Positions 1-8,247 of a stretch of 64,000 nt of DNA are shown here, piece after piece. Location of the stretch: NCBI GenBank assembly GCA_946414885.1, contig CAMKQH010000011.1, positions 1-64,000 of the forward strand, written 5' to 3'. A model generated the notes under the pieces. The model worked only from the letters and a program-made list of their open reading frames with translations. It was not told the origin of the DNA and ran no database searches. Position numbers and translations under genes: made by a program. Origin of the DNA: an uncultured Lachnospiraceae bacterium (GTDB lineage Bacteria > Bacillota > Clostridia > Lachnospirales > Lachnospiraceae). Every line of letters begins with the position of its first letter. Position 1 is the first letter of the stretch.

Positions 1-110
1 CCTACGTCTATTCCATGACGGGCAGGGAGGGCTACGAGAGCCTTGGCCTGTTGCTCGACGCCATGATGCGTTACGGCGACTCCGCCGCAGCATACGTGAA
101 CAATCAATAA
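1..110 (+). CDS. C-terminal end of an unidentified protein (5' truncated)
   Basis: The frame beginning at base 3 is open from the window edge to a TAA at 108-110 and encodes the last 35 residues of a protein ending in SAAAYVNNQ. A bidirectional terminator follows directly, which supports a real gene end. The LLLDAMMRYGDSAAAYV stretch resembles a short helical motif I associate with C-terminal parts of secreted modular proteins of Lachnospiraceae, but that is only an impression. Too little is present to name it. Confidence 0.6.
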   Translation, partial: YVYSMTGREGYESLGLLLDAMMRYGDSAAAYVNNQ

Positions 111-124
111 AAGCAAAAAAATGC

Positions 125-152
125 GGGGGGCTGATTTTGAAATCAGCCCCCC
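125..152. terminator. Bidirectional intrinsic terminator between convergent genes
   Basis: A perfect stem GGGGGGCTGATTT / AAATCAGCCCCCC with a very short loop lies between the + strand gene ending at 110 and the minus-strand gene ending at 189. Read on the minus strand it is followed by a run of seven T, so it fits best as the end of the minus-strand operon. On the + strand the tail is a weaker mixed T-rich stretch. Confidence 0.85.
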
Positions 153-188
153 GTAATGCTCTTTAATAATATGTCTTCAATAATTTCT

Positions 189-704
189 CTAGAATAATGA
201 CTTTACAATGTATTGATAGACTTCCTGATTCTTTTTTTGCCAGTTGTCGCAGATGGTTTCCGCGAGTTCTTTCGTGGGAACGGAGAGGGTCAGGTCGATC
301 AGCGACAGGCCGCGATCCTTGGCGACAAGCCTAGTCTCGTATTCGCCGCTGGTTGCCTTGTAATAATCCGCGAGGACGGAAATCTCATTGCGGAGGTCGA
401 ATTCTTTTTCCTGAAAATAGTTTTTGATGTCTGCCTTGATGGCATCGCCAATGCGGTTCTCAAAAAAATGCAGGGTTTCTTTCCCCTCCGTGGTGATGGA
501 GAGGTGGGTTCTGTTGCGGATGGACTGGGCGGAGATCATTCCGGCCTCCGTCAACTCGTTGATCACTGTTTGCAGGGTCAGGAAATTGGTATATTCCTTC
601 TCCAAAACGAAATCGCTGATCTGGGCGTTTGTCATGGGGAAATTCACGCGGTCCAACATGTAAAGGACGATCAGTTTATAGAGCGTTAGGGGATCCTGTA
701 TCAT
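189..704 (-). CDS. DUF4364 family protein
   Basis: A 171-residue protein that I recognise as the DUF4364 type found in Clostridia. The N-terminal half (about residues 1-80) reads like a winged-helix fold: a helical start with LYKLIVLYMLD, then NAQISDFVLEK, a recognition-like helix LQTVINELTEAGMI and a wing ending in HLSITTEGK. The C-terminal half is mixed alpha/beta of unknown role. A DNA-binding or regulatory job is inference; no effector site is visible. It is the last gene of a minus-strand operon, and its start lies 29 bases inside the 3' end of the radical SAM gene upstream, so the two are probably translationally coupled. Confidence 0.75.
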   Translation of the reverse strand: MIQDPLTLYKLIVLYMLDRVNFPMTNAQISDFVLEKEYTNFLTLQTVINELTEAGMISAQSIRNRTHLSITTEGKETLHFFENRIGDAIKADIKNYFQEKEFDLRNEISVLADYYKATSGEYETRLVAKDRGLSLIDLTLSVPTKELAETICDNWQKKNQEVYQYIVKSLF

Positions 705-1653
705 AGTTTACCTCTTTTCGGCAGCCCTGCCGTATGTTTTTTTCTTTTAACAAGTGGTGCAGGCCGTTTAACACGGCCTTTTTATTTTTGCTCCAATCCG
801 GCGCGATCAGGTCGGTTCCCCTGCCGTCACCCGTCACCCTGTGAATGACGATTCCGGGATCCAGCAGCGCGATGCATTCTGCCAATAAGGAAAGATATGC
901 TTCCTGGGACAGAACTTTAAATTTCCCTTCTGCGTAATCCGTTGCGAGATCCGTGTTTTTTAATACGTGAAGGAGCTGGAGTTTAACGCCAAAGGGCTTT
1001 CGGTCGCTGACCCACTTCACGCTCTGAAGGATCATCTCCTGATTCTCCCCGGGGAGACCGAGAATCAGGTGAACGATCACGGGGATCCCGGCATCGGACA
1101 GCCTCGCAAAGGCATCCTCGAAAACACTTAAGGGATAGCCGCGACGCAGATAGGTTGCGGTGCTCTCGTGAATGGTCTGAAGCCCAAGCTCCACCCAGAT
1201 GAACTTCTCAGGGTACTGAGCCTTTAATTCCGTCAGGAGACGGATCACGGGTTCTTCCACGCAGTCCGGACGCGTCGCGATGGAGATGCCGCGGACCTTG
1301 GGATGGGAGAGGGCGCTCCGGTAAATGGATTCCAAATAGGAAAGGGGCCCGTAAGTGTTTGTGTAAGCTTGAAAATACGCGATGAATTCCTCGCCCACGT
1401 TCTTTTGACCAAAGAGGGTCATGCCTTGTTGCAGCTGTCTCTCCACGTCCCATTGGTCAGCACTTTCCACCGGAACTGCAAATTCACCGCTTCCGCCGGC
1501 GCTACAGAAGATACAGCCCCGAAGGCCCAGGCGACCGTCCCGGTTGGGACAGGTCAGGTGAGCGTTCAGGGCTATTTTGTAAATCTTATGATGATATACG
1601 TTCTTGCAAAAGGCATCGAGGGAATAGTAGGGCTTTCCGTGCCAATCCGTCAT
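676..1653 (-). CDS. YhcC-type (TIGR01212) radical SAM protein
   Basis: A 325-residue radical SAM protein. The cluster-binding segment is CPNRDGRLGLRGCIFCSAGG (from about residue 35), where the first Cys is separated by an unusually long spacer from the terminal CxxC; this spacing, with the GLQTIHESTATYLRRGY and HLILGLPGE segments, is typical of the TIGR01212/YhcC family. Members are fused to or linked with tRNA-modification factors in some bacteria, but the substrate is not known to me. The gene lies 18 bases after the malic enzyme and overlaps the DUF4364 gene, so all three form one operon. Confidence 0.85.
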   Translation of the reverse strand: MTDWHGKPYYSLDAFCKNVYHHKIYKIALNAHLTCPNRDGRLGLRGCIFCSAGGSGEFAVPVESADQWDVERQLQQGMTLFGQKNVGEEFIAYFQAYTNTYGPLSYLESIYRSALSHPKVRGISIATRPDCVEEPVIRLLTELKAQYPEKFIWVELGLQTIHESTATYLRRGYPLSVFEDAFARLSDAGIPVIVHLILGLPGENQEMILQSVKWVSDRKPFGVKLQLLHVLKNTDLATDYAEGKFKVLSQEAYLSLLAECIALLDPGIVIHRVTGDGRGTDLIAPDWSKNKKAVLNGLHHLLKEKNIRQGCRKEVNYDTGSPNAL

Positions 1654-1671
1654 AAATTCTCCTTTATGAGC

Positions 1672-2826
1672 TTATCTCTTGATGTGACTCTTTACTGCCT
1701 CTGCAACCACGTCTGCAACCTTGGGATTGAATGCTTCGGGCATTACGTTGTCCTCAGAGAGCTCGTTTTCAGGAACAAGACCTGCGATCGCGAGAGCGGC
1801 AGCAAGCTTCATTTCCTCGGTGATCTGAGGAGCACGGCCTTCCAGAGCACCCTTGAAGATGCCGGGGAATGCAACCACGTTGTTGACCTGGTTGGGGAAG
1901 TCACTTCTTCCGGTTCCAACGATCCTTGCGCCGGCAGCCTTTGCAACGTCAGGCATGATCTCGGGAACGGGATTAGCCAGTGCGAAGATGATCGCGTCCT
2001 TGTTCATGCTCTTTACCATTTCAGGGGTAACAACGCCGGGAGCGGATACGCCTACGAAAATGTCTGCGCCCTTCATGGCGTCAGCCAAGGTACCGTCCAG
2101 ACCATCCAGGTTGGTAACCTCAGCCATCTCTTTCTTGATCCAGTTTAGGTTGGTCCTGTTCTTGGAGATGATGCCGGTGGTGTCACAGATGGTAACGTAA
2201 GGGAAACCAAATTTCAAAAGAAGCTTGGAGATGGCAATGCCTGCGCTGCCCGCGCCGTTTACGACGATGCGGCAATCCTCTTTCTTTTTGCCGATCACCT
2301 TTAGGGAGTTGATAATGCCGGCCAAAACTACGATGGCGGTTCCGTGCTGGTCATCATGGAACACGGGAATGTTCAGGGTAGCCTTCAGTCTCTCCTCGAT
2401 CTCAAAGCATCTGGGAGCGCTGATGTCCTCTAAGTTGATGCCGCCGAAGGTGGGAGCAAGCCAGGTAACGGCCTTGATGATCTCTTCGGTGTCCTGGGTG
2501 TCAAGGCAGATGGGAACCGCGTTTACGCCGCCGAATTCCTTGAACAGAACGGCTTTACCTTCCATAACGGGCATTGCTGCGTGAGGGCCGATGTTGCCGA
2601 GACCAAGCACGGCGCTGCCGTCGGATACGACTGCGATGGTATTTGCCTTCATGGTGTAGGTATATGCCAGCTCGGGATCCTCATGGATGGCCTTGCAGGG
2701 TTCAGCTACGCCAGGGGTATAGGCGATGGCCAGATCCTCCCTTGTTTTTACGGGAGCCTTGGCAACGGTCTCAATCTTTCCGTTCCATTCTTTGTGCATC
2801 ATCATTGCTTTTTCGTTCGTCGTCAT
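1672..2826 (-). CDS. NAD(P)-dependent malic enzyme (oxaloacetate-decarboxylating)
   Basis: A 384-residue short-form malic enzyme converting malate to pyruvate, CO2 and reduced nicotinamide cofactor. The N-terminal domain carries the AYTPGVAEPCKAI signature with the catalytic Tyr, then FHDDQHGTAIV (metal ligands) near residue 160. The Rossmann domain shows VVNGAGSAGIAISKLL; the later ALANPVPEIMPDVA and GRSDFPNQVNNVVAFPG segments are diagnostic. Length fits the compact bacterial class without the C-terminal phosphotransacetylase-like part. It starts at the first ATG after an AGAGG ribosome site and has a near-consensus promoter, making it the lead gene of the minus-strand operon. Confidence 0.93.
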   Translation of the reverse strand: MTTNEKAMMMHKEWNGKIETVAKAPVKTREDLAIAYTPGVAEPCKAIHEDPELAYTYTMKANTIAVVSDGSAVLGLGNIGPHAAMPVMEGKAVLFKEFGGVNAVPICLDTQDTEEIIKAVTWLAPTFGGINLEDISAPRCFEIEERLKATLNIPVFHDDQHGTAIVVLAGIINSLKVIGKKKEDCRIVVNGAGSAGIAISKLLLKFGFPYVTICDTTGIISKNRTNLNWIKKEMAEVTNLDGLDGTLADAMKGADIFVGVSAPGVVTPEMVKSMNKDAIIFALANPVPEIMPDVAKAAGARIVGTGRSDFPNQVNNVVAFPGIFKGALEGRAPQITEEMKLAAALAIAGLVPENELSEDNVMPEAFNPKVADVVAEAVKSHIKR

Positions 2827-2888
2827 GAAAAAACCTCTTTTCTTTTTCTATATTGTCATTTTGTCATTGTTATAAAAAAACTGTATAC

Positions 2889-2917
2889 AGTATAGCCTAT
2901 GAAATACGAAGTTTCAA
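2889..2917 (-). promoter_or_regulatory. Promoter of the malic enzyme operon, with a palindrome at the -10
   Basis: On the minus strand TTGAAA and TATACT are separated by exactly 17 bases. The perfect 12-base palindrome ACTGTATACAGT (2880-2891) overlaps the downstream half of the -10 and is well placed to be an operator; its regulator is unknown. Confidence 0.7.
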
Positions 2918-3076
2918 GTATGGCTTTTGAAAGAAATAAATTTTTTTATTTTGGCTCTTCCATTTTTGAGAATTTTATATTACAATGCAGAAGTATAGAT
3001 GACAGACATTTCCTAAGTATTCTTAGATTATGATTCCCCACGTAAAACAGGTGAAAATCGTGAACGAACAAAAGCG

Positions 3077-3102
3077 CGTGCATGGCTAGGGGGCCGTGCG
3101 TG
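3077..3102 (+). promoter_or_regulatory. GC-rich hairpin in the rho leader, possible attenuator
   Basis: CGTGCATGGC pairs with GCCGTGCGTG (10 pairs including G-T wobbles) around a six-base loop, followed by ATTTTGTT. It could be an intrinsic attenuator or a Rho-responsive leader element. Autoregulation of rho is known in other bacteria; that it happens through this hairpin is inference. Confidence 0.35.
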
Positions 3103-3170
3103 ATTTTGTTATGGTTTAACGTGCCGTAACAGTATTTTTATGAACTTGGAGACAAAACAGGAGGATTTTC

Positions 3171-4787
3171 ATGAGGGAAAAATATGAATCGCTTTCGGTG
3201 ACCGTGCTTCGGGACCTTGCGAAGGCAAGAGGCCTGAAAGGTACTTCCGCCATGAAGAAGTCAGAGGTGGTGGAGGCCATGCTGGCAGAGGATGAGCGCT
3301 TAAAGAAGGAAGAGGAGGCAAAGGCCCAGGCCCAGCCCGCGCAACAGACGCAGCAGACACCTTCGAGCCAGGCGCCGGTCCGCACAAATAAGCCCCAGCA
3401 GACTTCTTCCCGTCCGCAGTCGGTAGCACCGGCGCAGCAGGCTTCGGCGCGTCCGCAGACACAGACGGCGGCACCGGCGCAGCAGGCTCCGGCGCGTCCG
3501 CAGACACAGACGTCAGCACCCGCACAGCAGGCTCCGGCGCGTCCGCAGACGCAGACGTCGGCACCGGCACAGCAGGCTCAGGCACAGGCTTCGCCTGACG
3601 CCTTGAGGACAAACCGTCCCGTGGAAGTATATGATGCCAACCAGTTCCCCGCAGAGCTTGACAGCGGCGTGGAGGCATATGGTATTTTGGAGGTCATGCC
3701 GGACGGCTATGGCTTTATCCGCGGTGAGAATTATCTTCCTGGAGAGAATGACGTCTACGTGGCACCCAGCCAGATCCGCAGGTTTGGGCTGAAGACGGGT
3801 GACATATTAAGGGGAAACAAGAGAGTTAAGACCCAGCAGGAAAAGTTCAGCGCCCTGCTGTTTGTGAGAAGTATCAACGGCCGTACGCCTGAGGAATCGG
3901 CGAAACGCGTGGACTTTGGCGACATGACGCCGATCTTTCCGGACAAGAGGATCCGTCTGGAGACGCCCGGTTGCAGCGTGGCCATGCGCGTAATGGATCT
4001 GGTCAGCCCCGTTGGAAAGGGCCAGAGAGGCATGATCGTTTCACCTCCGAAGGCAGGTAAGACGACGCTGCTTAAGGAAGTGGCAAAATCCATGCTTCGC
4101 AACAATCCGAAGACGCACATGATCATTTTGCTGATTGATGAGCGCCCCGAGGAAGTGACGGACATCAAGGAAGCGATCATTGGCGAAAACGTTGAAGTGA
4201 TCTATTCCACGTTTGACGAACTGCCCGAGCATCACAAAAGAGTGTCCGAGATGGCCATCGAGAGAGCGAAGAGACTGGTGGAGCATAAGGAGGACGTGGT
4301 GATCCTCTTGGACAGCATCACGAGACTTACCAGAGCCTACAACCAGGTGGTTCCGCCCAGCGGAAGAACGCTGTCCGGCGGTCTTGACCCTTCGGCGCTC
4401 CACATGCCCAAACGCTTCTTTGGCGCCGCGAGAAACATGCGCGAGGGCGGCAGCCTTACCATTCTTGCAACTGCACTCGTGGATACGGGAAGCAAGATGG
4501 ATGACGTGGTGTATGAGGAATTCAAGGGTACGGGCAACATGGAAATGGTTTTGGACAGAAGACTTTCCGAGAAACGCATTTTCCCTGCCATCGACCTTGC
4601 AAAATCCGGTACCAGAAGGGAAGACCTGTTACTGAACGGGGACGAGCTTGAGGCCATCAACGTCATGAGAAAGGCACTCAACGGTTTGAAGCCGGACGAG
4701 GCTGCGGACAGGATTTTGGACTTATTTGCGCGGACCAAAAACAATTTTGAATTCGTTCAGATGGTAAAGAAAAACAAATTTATCTAG
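3171..4787 (+). CDS. rho: Transcription termination factor Rho with a low-complexity insertion
   Basis: A 538-residue hexameric RNA helicase that terminates transcription. A Rho_N/SAP-like helical segment (residues 1-45, LRDLAKARGLKGTSAMKKSE) is followed by a roughly 100-residue Gln/Pro/Ala/Thr-rich linker (about 46-145) built partly from 15-residue repeats. The cold-shock RNA-binding domain follows (YGILEVMPDGYGFIRG), then the ATPase core with Walker A PPKAGKTTLLKEV (Lys297), LIDERPEEVTD, the Walker B segment VVILLDSITRLTRAYN and the R-loop region RRDFEIDL-like C-terminal part. It is longer than the approximately 420-residue E. coli form because of the linker. Start chosen at ATG after AGGAGG (3159-3164). 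Confidence 0.97.
   Translation: MREKYESLSVTVLRDLAKARGLKGTSAMKKSEVVEAMLAEDERLKKEEEAKAQAQPAQQTQQTPSSQAPVRTNKPQQTSSRPQSVAPAQQASARPQTQTAAPAQQAPARPQTQTSAPAQQAPARPQTQTSAPAQQAQAQASPDALRTNRPVEVYDANQFPAELDSGVEAYGILEVMPDGYGFIRGENYLPGENDVYVAPSQIRRFGLKTGDILRGNKRVKTQQEKFSALLFVRSINGRTPEESAKRVDFGDMTPIFPDKRIRLETPGCSVAMRVMDLVSPVGKGQRGMIVSPPKAGKTTLLKEVAKSMLRNNPKTHMIILLIDERPEEVTDIKEAIIGENVEVIYSTFDELPEHHKRVSEMAIERAKRLVEHKEDVVILLDSITRLTRAYNQVVPPSGRTLSGGLDPSALHMPKRFFGAARNMREGGSLTILATALVDTGSKMDDVVYEEFKGTGNMEMVLDRRLSEKRIFPAIDLAKSGTRREDLLLNGDELEAINVMRKALNGLKPDEAADRILDLFARTKNNFEFVQMVKKNKFI
3396..3585 (+). repeat. 45-base tandem repeat inside rho
   Basis: Three nearly identical 45-base units (3438-3482, 3483-3527, 3528-3572) encode the 15-residue period QAPARPQTQTSAPAQ. 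A diverged copy precedes them and a partial one follows. Being in frame, unit gain or loss would change linker length without breaking Rho. Confidence 0.9.
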
Positions 4788-4822
4788 ATTTGAAGAATTT
4801 TGAAAATTTTTCTATTTACCTC

Positions 4823-4851
4823 TTGCAAGAAAAAAAATCCTGTGTTACAAT
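4823..4851 (+). promoter_or_regulatory. Promoter of rpmE
   Basis: TTGCAA and TACAAT are separated by exactly 17 bases, about 75 bases upstream of the rpmE start. This is one of the clearest sigma-A-type promoters in the window and shows rpmE is expressed independently of rho. Confidence 0.8.
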
Positions 4852-4928
4852 AACAACGCTGTTTGTGGTTCCATAAGCAGTGCGGATGAGAACGAAATAA
4901 TAACCATTTTAATAGAGAGGTGATAGAG

Positions 4929-5129
4929 ATGAAAGAAGGAATCCATCCCGCATACTACCAGGCAACCGTTACCTGCAACTGTGGTAACACTTTTGTAACC
5001 GGATCCACCAAGAAGGAGATTCACGTGGAGGTTTGCTCCAAGTGCCACTCATTCTACACGGGTCAGCAGAAGACTGCAAGAACTGATGGACGTATTGATA
5101 AGTTCAATAAGAAGTACGGCGTTAAATAA
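4929..5129 (+). CDS. rpmE: Ribosomal protein bL31
   Basis: A 66-residue large-subunit ribosomal protein. [19 protein letters not shown] at the start and [13 protein letters not shown] later carry four cysteines (CxC and CxxC), so this is the zinc-binding C+ form rather than the zinc-independent paralogue. The ATG at 4929 is preferred because AGAGGTG (4914-4920) stands at a proper distance; an in-frame GTG at 4920 lies within that ribosome site. It has its own promoter and its own terminator, so it is monocistronic. Confidence 0.97.
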   Translation: MKEGIHPAYYQATVTCNCGNTFVTGSTKKEIHVEVCSKCHSFYTGQQKTARTDGRIDKFNKKYGVK

Positions 5130-5136
5130 TGCAGGC

Positions 5137-5185
5137 AAGCCCGGAAAACTGTATGTCGGTTTTCCGGGCTTTCTATATCTTTGGT
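5137..5185 (+). terminator. Intrinsic terminator of rpmE
   Basis: A perfect 13-base-pair stem AAGCCCGGAAAAC / GTTTTCCGGGCTT (5137-5149 with 5159-5171) begins 8 bases after the rpmE stop and is followed by a T-rich run reaching 5190. Confidence 0.88.
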
Positions 5186-5215
5186 ATTTTTTCATCTGAT
5201 TTGGAGAAGAAGGTT

Positions 5216-6184
5216 ATGGCAAAGAATAAGATCAAAAAGCATTACTCCGGCATCGGCGGTCAGGCCGTGCTTGAAGGAGTCATGATGAAAAATGAAGAGA
5301 AGTACGCTGTTGCCGTACGCAAGCCAAGCGGCGAGATCGCGGTGGAAGTGGAGAACTTTCAGGGGATGCTGCATGGAAGCAAGCTCCTTAAGGTTCCTTT
5401 CGTGCGCGGCGTTTTAAATTTTATCAATTCCCTTGTGCTTGGAACGAAGGCGCTGAACTATTCCGCGTCCTTTTACGAGGAAGATGAGGAGAATACCATG
5501 GTGGACAAGGCCCTCGACAAGATCTCCGGCGGAAAGGGAGAGAAGGTTCTTTCTGCTTTGGTTACCGTGATCTCCGTTGCGCTTGCCATTGGCATTTTTG
5601 TGGTGTTGCCGTATTTTGCCTCCCGTTATTTTGAGGGCTTTATCCGCAATCATTCCCTCCTTTTGATCATCGAGGGCGTGATCAGGATCGCAATCTTCCT
5701 GCTGTATGCAGCGGGCATCAGCCTGATGAAAGACATCCGCAGGCTCTATCAGTATCACGGCGCGGAGCATAAATGCATCAACTGTATTGAGCGCGGCAGG
5801 GAGCTTACCGTGGAGAACGTCATGAAATCCTCGAGATTTCACAAACGCTGCGGAACGAGCTTTATCTTTTTCGTGTTGATCGTCAGCATTGTGCTGTTTT
5901 TCTTTATTCACGTGGACAGCGTGTGGCAGAGAGTTTGCCTGCGCGTGCTGCTCATGCCCGTAGTGGCGGGGATCGCTTATGAATTCATCCGCCTGGCAGG
6001 CAGGTTTGATAACGTGTTTGTAAATATCTTGTCAGCTCCCGGTTTCTTATTCCAAAAGATCACGACGAAGGAGCCGGATGAGGAGATGGTGGAGGTTGCC
6101 ATCGCATCCGTAAATGCCGTGTTTGACTGGCGCGAGTATCTGTCGAAGACTTTCGGATATACTTGGGATGAGGAAGAAGCATGA
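5216..6184 (+). CDS. DUF1385 (YqhQ-type) membrane protein
   Basis: A 322-residue integral membrane protein of the DUF1385 family. The conserved N-terminal segment GGQAVLEGVMMK and the central YQYHGAEHKCINCIERG, followed by FHKRCGTSFIFF, are the family signatures. Hydrophobic segments at about residues 110-135, 150-175 and 220-260 suggest several membrane spans. Its function is not established; members are found next to prmC and prfA in many Firmicutes, as here. The start is the ATG after GGAGAAGAAGG rather than the upstream in-frame ATG, which lies in the rpmE stop/terminator. Its stop overlaps the prmC start (ATGA). Confidence 0.88.
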   Translation: MAKNKIKKHYSGIGGQAVLEGVMMKNEEKYAVAVRKPSGEIAVEVENFQGMLHGSKLLKVPFVRGVLNFINSLVLGTKALNYSASFYEEDEENTMVDKALDKISGGKGEKVLSALVTVISVALAIGIFVVLPYFASRYFEGFIRNHSLLLIIEGVIRIAIFLLYAAGISLMKDIRRLYQYHGAEHKCINCIERGRELTVENVMKSSRFHKRCGTSFIFFVLIVSIVLFFFIHVDSVWQRVCLRVLLMPVVAGIAYEFIRLAGRFDNVFVNILSAPGFLFQKITTKEPDEEMVEVAIASVNAVFDWREYLSKTFGYTWDEEEA

Positions 6185-7032
6185 CGTATCAGGAACTGCT
6201 CATGACTGGACAAAAGAAATTGGAAGAGGCTGGCGTGCCGGAGGGAAAGCTCGACGCGCGGCTTCTTTTGGAATATGCCTGTCACGTTACCAGAAGCACG
6301 TTGCTTGCGCATGGGGACAGGGTTGCCGATCCTTCGGAGGAAGAGGCTTATCTTGCGCTTCTTCAAAAGCGAAGCGAGAGAATTCCGCTGCAGCACCTTA
6401 CGGGGGAGCAGGACTTTATGGGACTGACGTTTGAGGTGAACGAGGACGTGCTGATCCCGAGGCAGGATACGGAGATCCTTGTTGAGGAAGTTATGAAGGA
6501 TCTGCACGGAGGCAGTTCGATCCTGGATCTTTGCACCGGGAGCGGCTGCATTTTGATCAGCCTTTTAAAGTATTCCAATCATTGTCACGGAGTTGGCGTG
6601 GATCTCTCAGGGAAAGCCCTGGAGGTTGCGGACAGGAATGCAAAGTCTTTGATCCCGCAGGAGGATTACGCCTTTTTGAAAGGGGATCTATTTGGACCCG
6701 TGGAAGGGAAGTTCGACGTGCTTACGTCGAATCCGCCCTACATTCCCAGTGAGAGCATCAAAGAACTCATGCCCGAAGTGCGGGAACATGAACCCAAGAT
6801 GGCTTTAGACGGCCTGAAAGACGGGTTACATTTTTATCGAAGGATATTGGATGAGTGTCCGCCATATTTAAATGGCGGTGCGCAGCTTTTCTTTGAGATC
6901 GGCCATGACCAGGGTAAGGCGGTCAGTGATCTCATGACAAAGGCTGGATTTAGGGAGGTAAGGATCGTGAAGGATTATGCAGGACTGGACCGGGTGGTCT
7001 GCGGCACCTTTAACCCGGAGGACGGCTTGTAG
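6181..7032 (+). CDS. prmC: Release factor glutamine N5-methyltransferase PrmC
   Basis: A 283-residue SAM-dependent methyltransferase that methylates the Gln of the GGQ motif of release factors. An N-terminal helical substrate-recognition domain precedes the catalytic domain. FEVNEDVLIPRQDTEILVEE and the SAM-binding ILDLCTGSGCILISLLKY lead to the catalytic SNPPYIPS (NPPY) motif near residue 183. It is directly upstream of prfA, whose product is its substrate, and is translationally coupled to the DUF1385 gene. Confidence 0.95.
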   Translation: MTYQELLMTGQKKLEEAGVPEGKLDARLLLEYACHVTRSTLLAHGDRVADPSEEEAYLALLQKRSERIPLQHLTGEQDFMGLTFEVNEDVLIPRQDTEILVEEVMKDLHGGSSILDLCTGSGCILISLLKYSNHCHGVGVDLSGKALEVADRNAKSLIPQEDYAFLKGDLFGPVEGKFDVLTSNPPYIPSESIKELMPEVREHEPKMALDGLKDGLHFYRRILDECPPYLNGGAQLFFEIGHDQGKAVSDLMTKAGFREVRIVKDYAGLDRVVCGTFNPEDGL

Positions 7033-7066
7033 CCTGCCGGAAAGACGCAGGTTACCCGTTAACAAA

Positions 7067-7087
7067 GCGCCTTATGCATTAAGGCGC
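7067..7087 (+). promoter_or_regulatory. Hairpin between prmC and prfA
   Basis: GCGCCTTA pairs with TAAGGCGC around a five-base loop, 29 bases before the prfA start, followed by GGCTTTG rather than a T-run. It is too weak to call a full terminator; it could modulate the prmC/prfA ratio or be a processing site. Confidence 0.35.
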
Positions 7088-7115
7088 GGCTTTGTAAAGA
7101 ATAAAGGTGAATGAA

Positions 7116-8195
7116 ATGTTTGATAAATTAGAGGATTTGTTGATTCGATTTGAGGAGATCATGGGGGAGCTGAGTGAGCCCACCGTGACGAGCAATCCGG
7201 AACGCTTCCGGATGCTGATGAAGGAGCAGAGCGACCTGACTCCCATTGTAAATGCCTATAAGGAGTATAAAAAGTGCAAGCAGGACGTGGAAGATTCCCT
7301 GGCCATGCTGGATGAAGAGTCCGACGAGGACATGAGGGAAATGATCAAGGAAACCTTAAGCGACAGCAAGAAGCGCATTGAGGAGTTGGAACAGCAGATG
7401 AAGATCTTGTTGCTTCCCAAGGATCCGAATGACGAAAAGAACGTGATCGTTGAGATCCGTGCCGGCGCGGGCGGAGATGAGGCGGCACTCTTTGCTGCCG
7501 AGATCTATCGCATGTACGTGCATTACGCGGAGTCCCGCCGTTGGAAGGTGGAGACCATGAACGTGGACGAGATCGGCATCGGCGGCATGAAGGAAGTACA
7601 GTTCATGATCAACGGACAGGGCGCTTATTCCGTTATGAAGTACGAGAGCGGCGTTCACCGCGTGCAGCGCGTTCCCGAGACGGAGAGCGGCGGAAGAATC
7701 CACACGTCCACCATCAGCGTGGCGGTGATGCCGGAAGTGGATGACGACATCGACATTGTAATCGAGGAGAAGGACATCCGTATCGACGTAATGCGAGCTT
7801 CCGGTAACGGCGGACAGTGCGTCAACACGACGGACTCCGCAGTGCGTCTGACCCATTATCCCACGGGCATCGTGGTGTACAGCCAGACGGAGAAATCCCA
7901 GTTGCAGAACAAGGCGAAGGCATTTGCGCTCTTGAAGGCGAAGCTGTACGACATTGAACTTCAGCAGCGTCATGACGCAGAGGCAGAGCTTCGAAAGAGC
8001 CAGATCGGCACGGGTGACCGTTCCGAGAAGATCCGCACGTATAACTTCCCCCAGGGAAGGGTGACGGACCACCGCATCGGACTGACCATTTATAAGTTGG
8101 ATAAGGTGATGAACGGTGACATTCAGGAGATCATAGACGCATGCATTGCGGCGGATCAGGCAGCAAAGCTCAGCAAGATGAATGAAACTGCATGA
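7116..8195 (+). CDS. prfA: Peptide chain release factor 1
   Basis: A 359-residue class I release factor for UAA/UAG. The tripeptide stop-recognition segment is [18 protein letters not shown], with PET in place of the common PAT/PVT. The catalytic loop reads [20 protein letters not shown], the GGQ Gln being the target of PrmC; a Cys follows GGQ where many family members have His or Ser. The ATG at 7116 is preferred because AAAGGTG ends 6 bases before it; an in-frame GTG at 7107 overlaps that site. Confidence 0.96.
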   Translation: MFDKLEDLLIRFEEIMGELSEPTVTSNPERFRMLMKEQSDLTPIVNAYKEYKKCKQDVEDSLAMLDEESDEDMREMIKETLSDSKKRIEELEQQMKILLLPKDPNDEKNVIVEIRAGAGGDEAALFAAEIYRMYVHYAESRRWKVETMNVDEIGIGGMKEVQFMINGQGAYSVMKYESGVHRVQRVPETESGGRIHTSTISVAVMPEVDDDIDIVIEEKDIRIDVMRASGNGGQCVNTTDSAVRLTHYPTGIVVYSQTEKSQLQNKAKAFALLKAKLYDIELQQRHDAEAELRKSQIGTGDRSEKIRTYNFPQGRVTDHRIGLTIYKLDKVMNGDIQEIIDACIAADQAAKLSKMNETA

Positions 8196-8247
8196 GAAGC
8201 ATTTTTTGCAAGACTCGTTAGTGGGCGGGACAAAGGAGGCAAGGATC

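Larger units (their letters stand above)
2827..3170. other. Divergent intergenic region between malic enzyme and rho
   Basis: This 344-base AT-rich gap holds the malic enzyme promoter on the minus strand and the rho leader on the + strand. A TACAAT at 2981-2986 is a candidate rho -10 but no convincing -35 stands 17 bases upstream. The last 190 bases would be an untranslated rho leader containing a GC-rich hairpin at 3077-3102. No open reading frame with a plausible ribosome site was seen. Confidence 0.5.
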
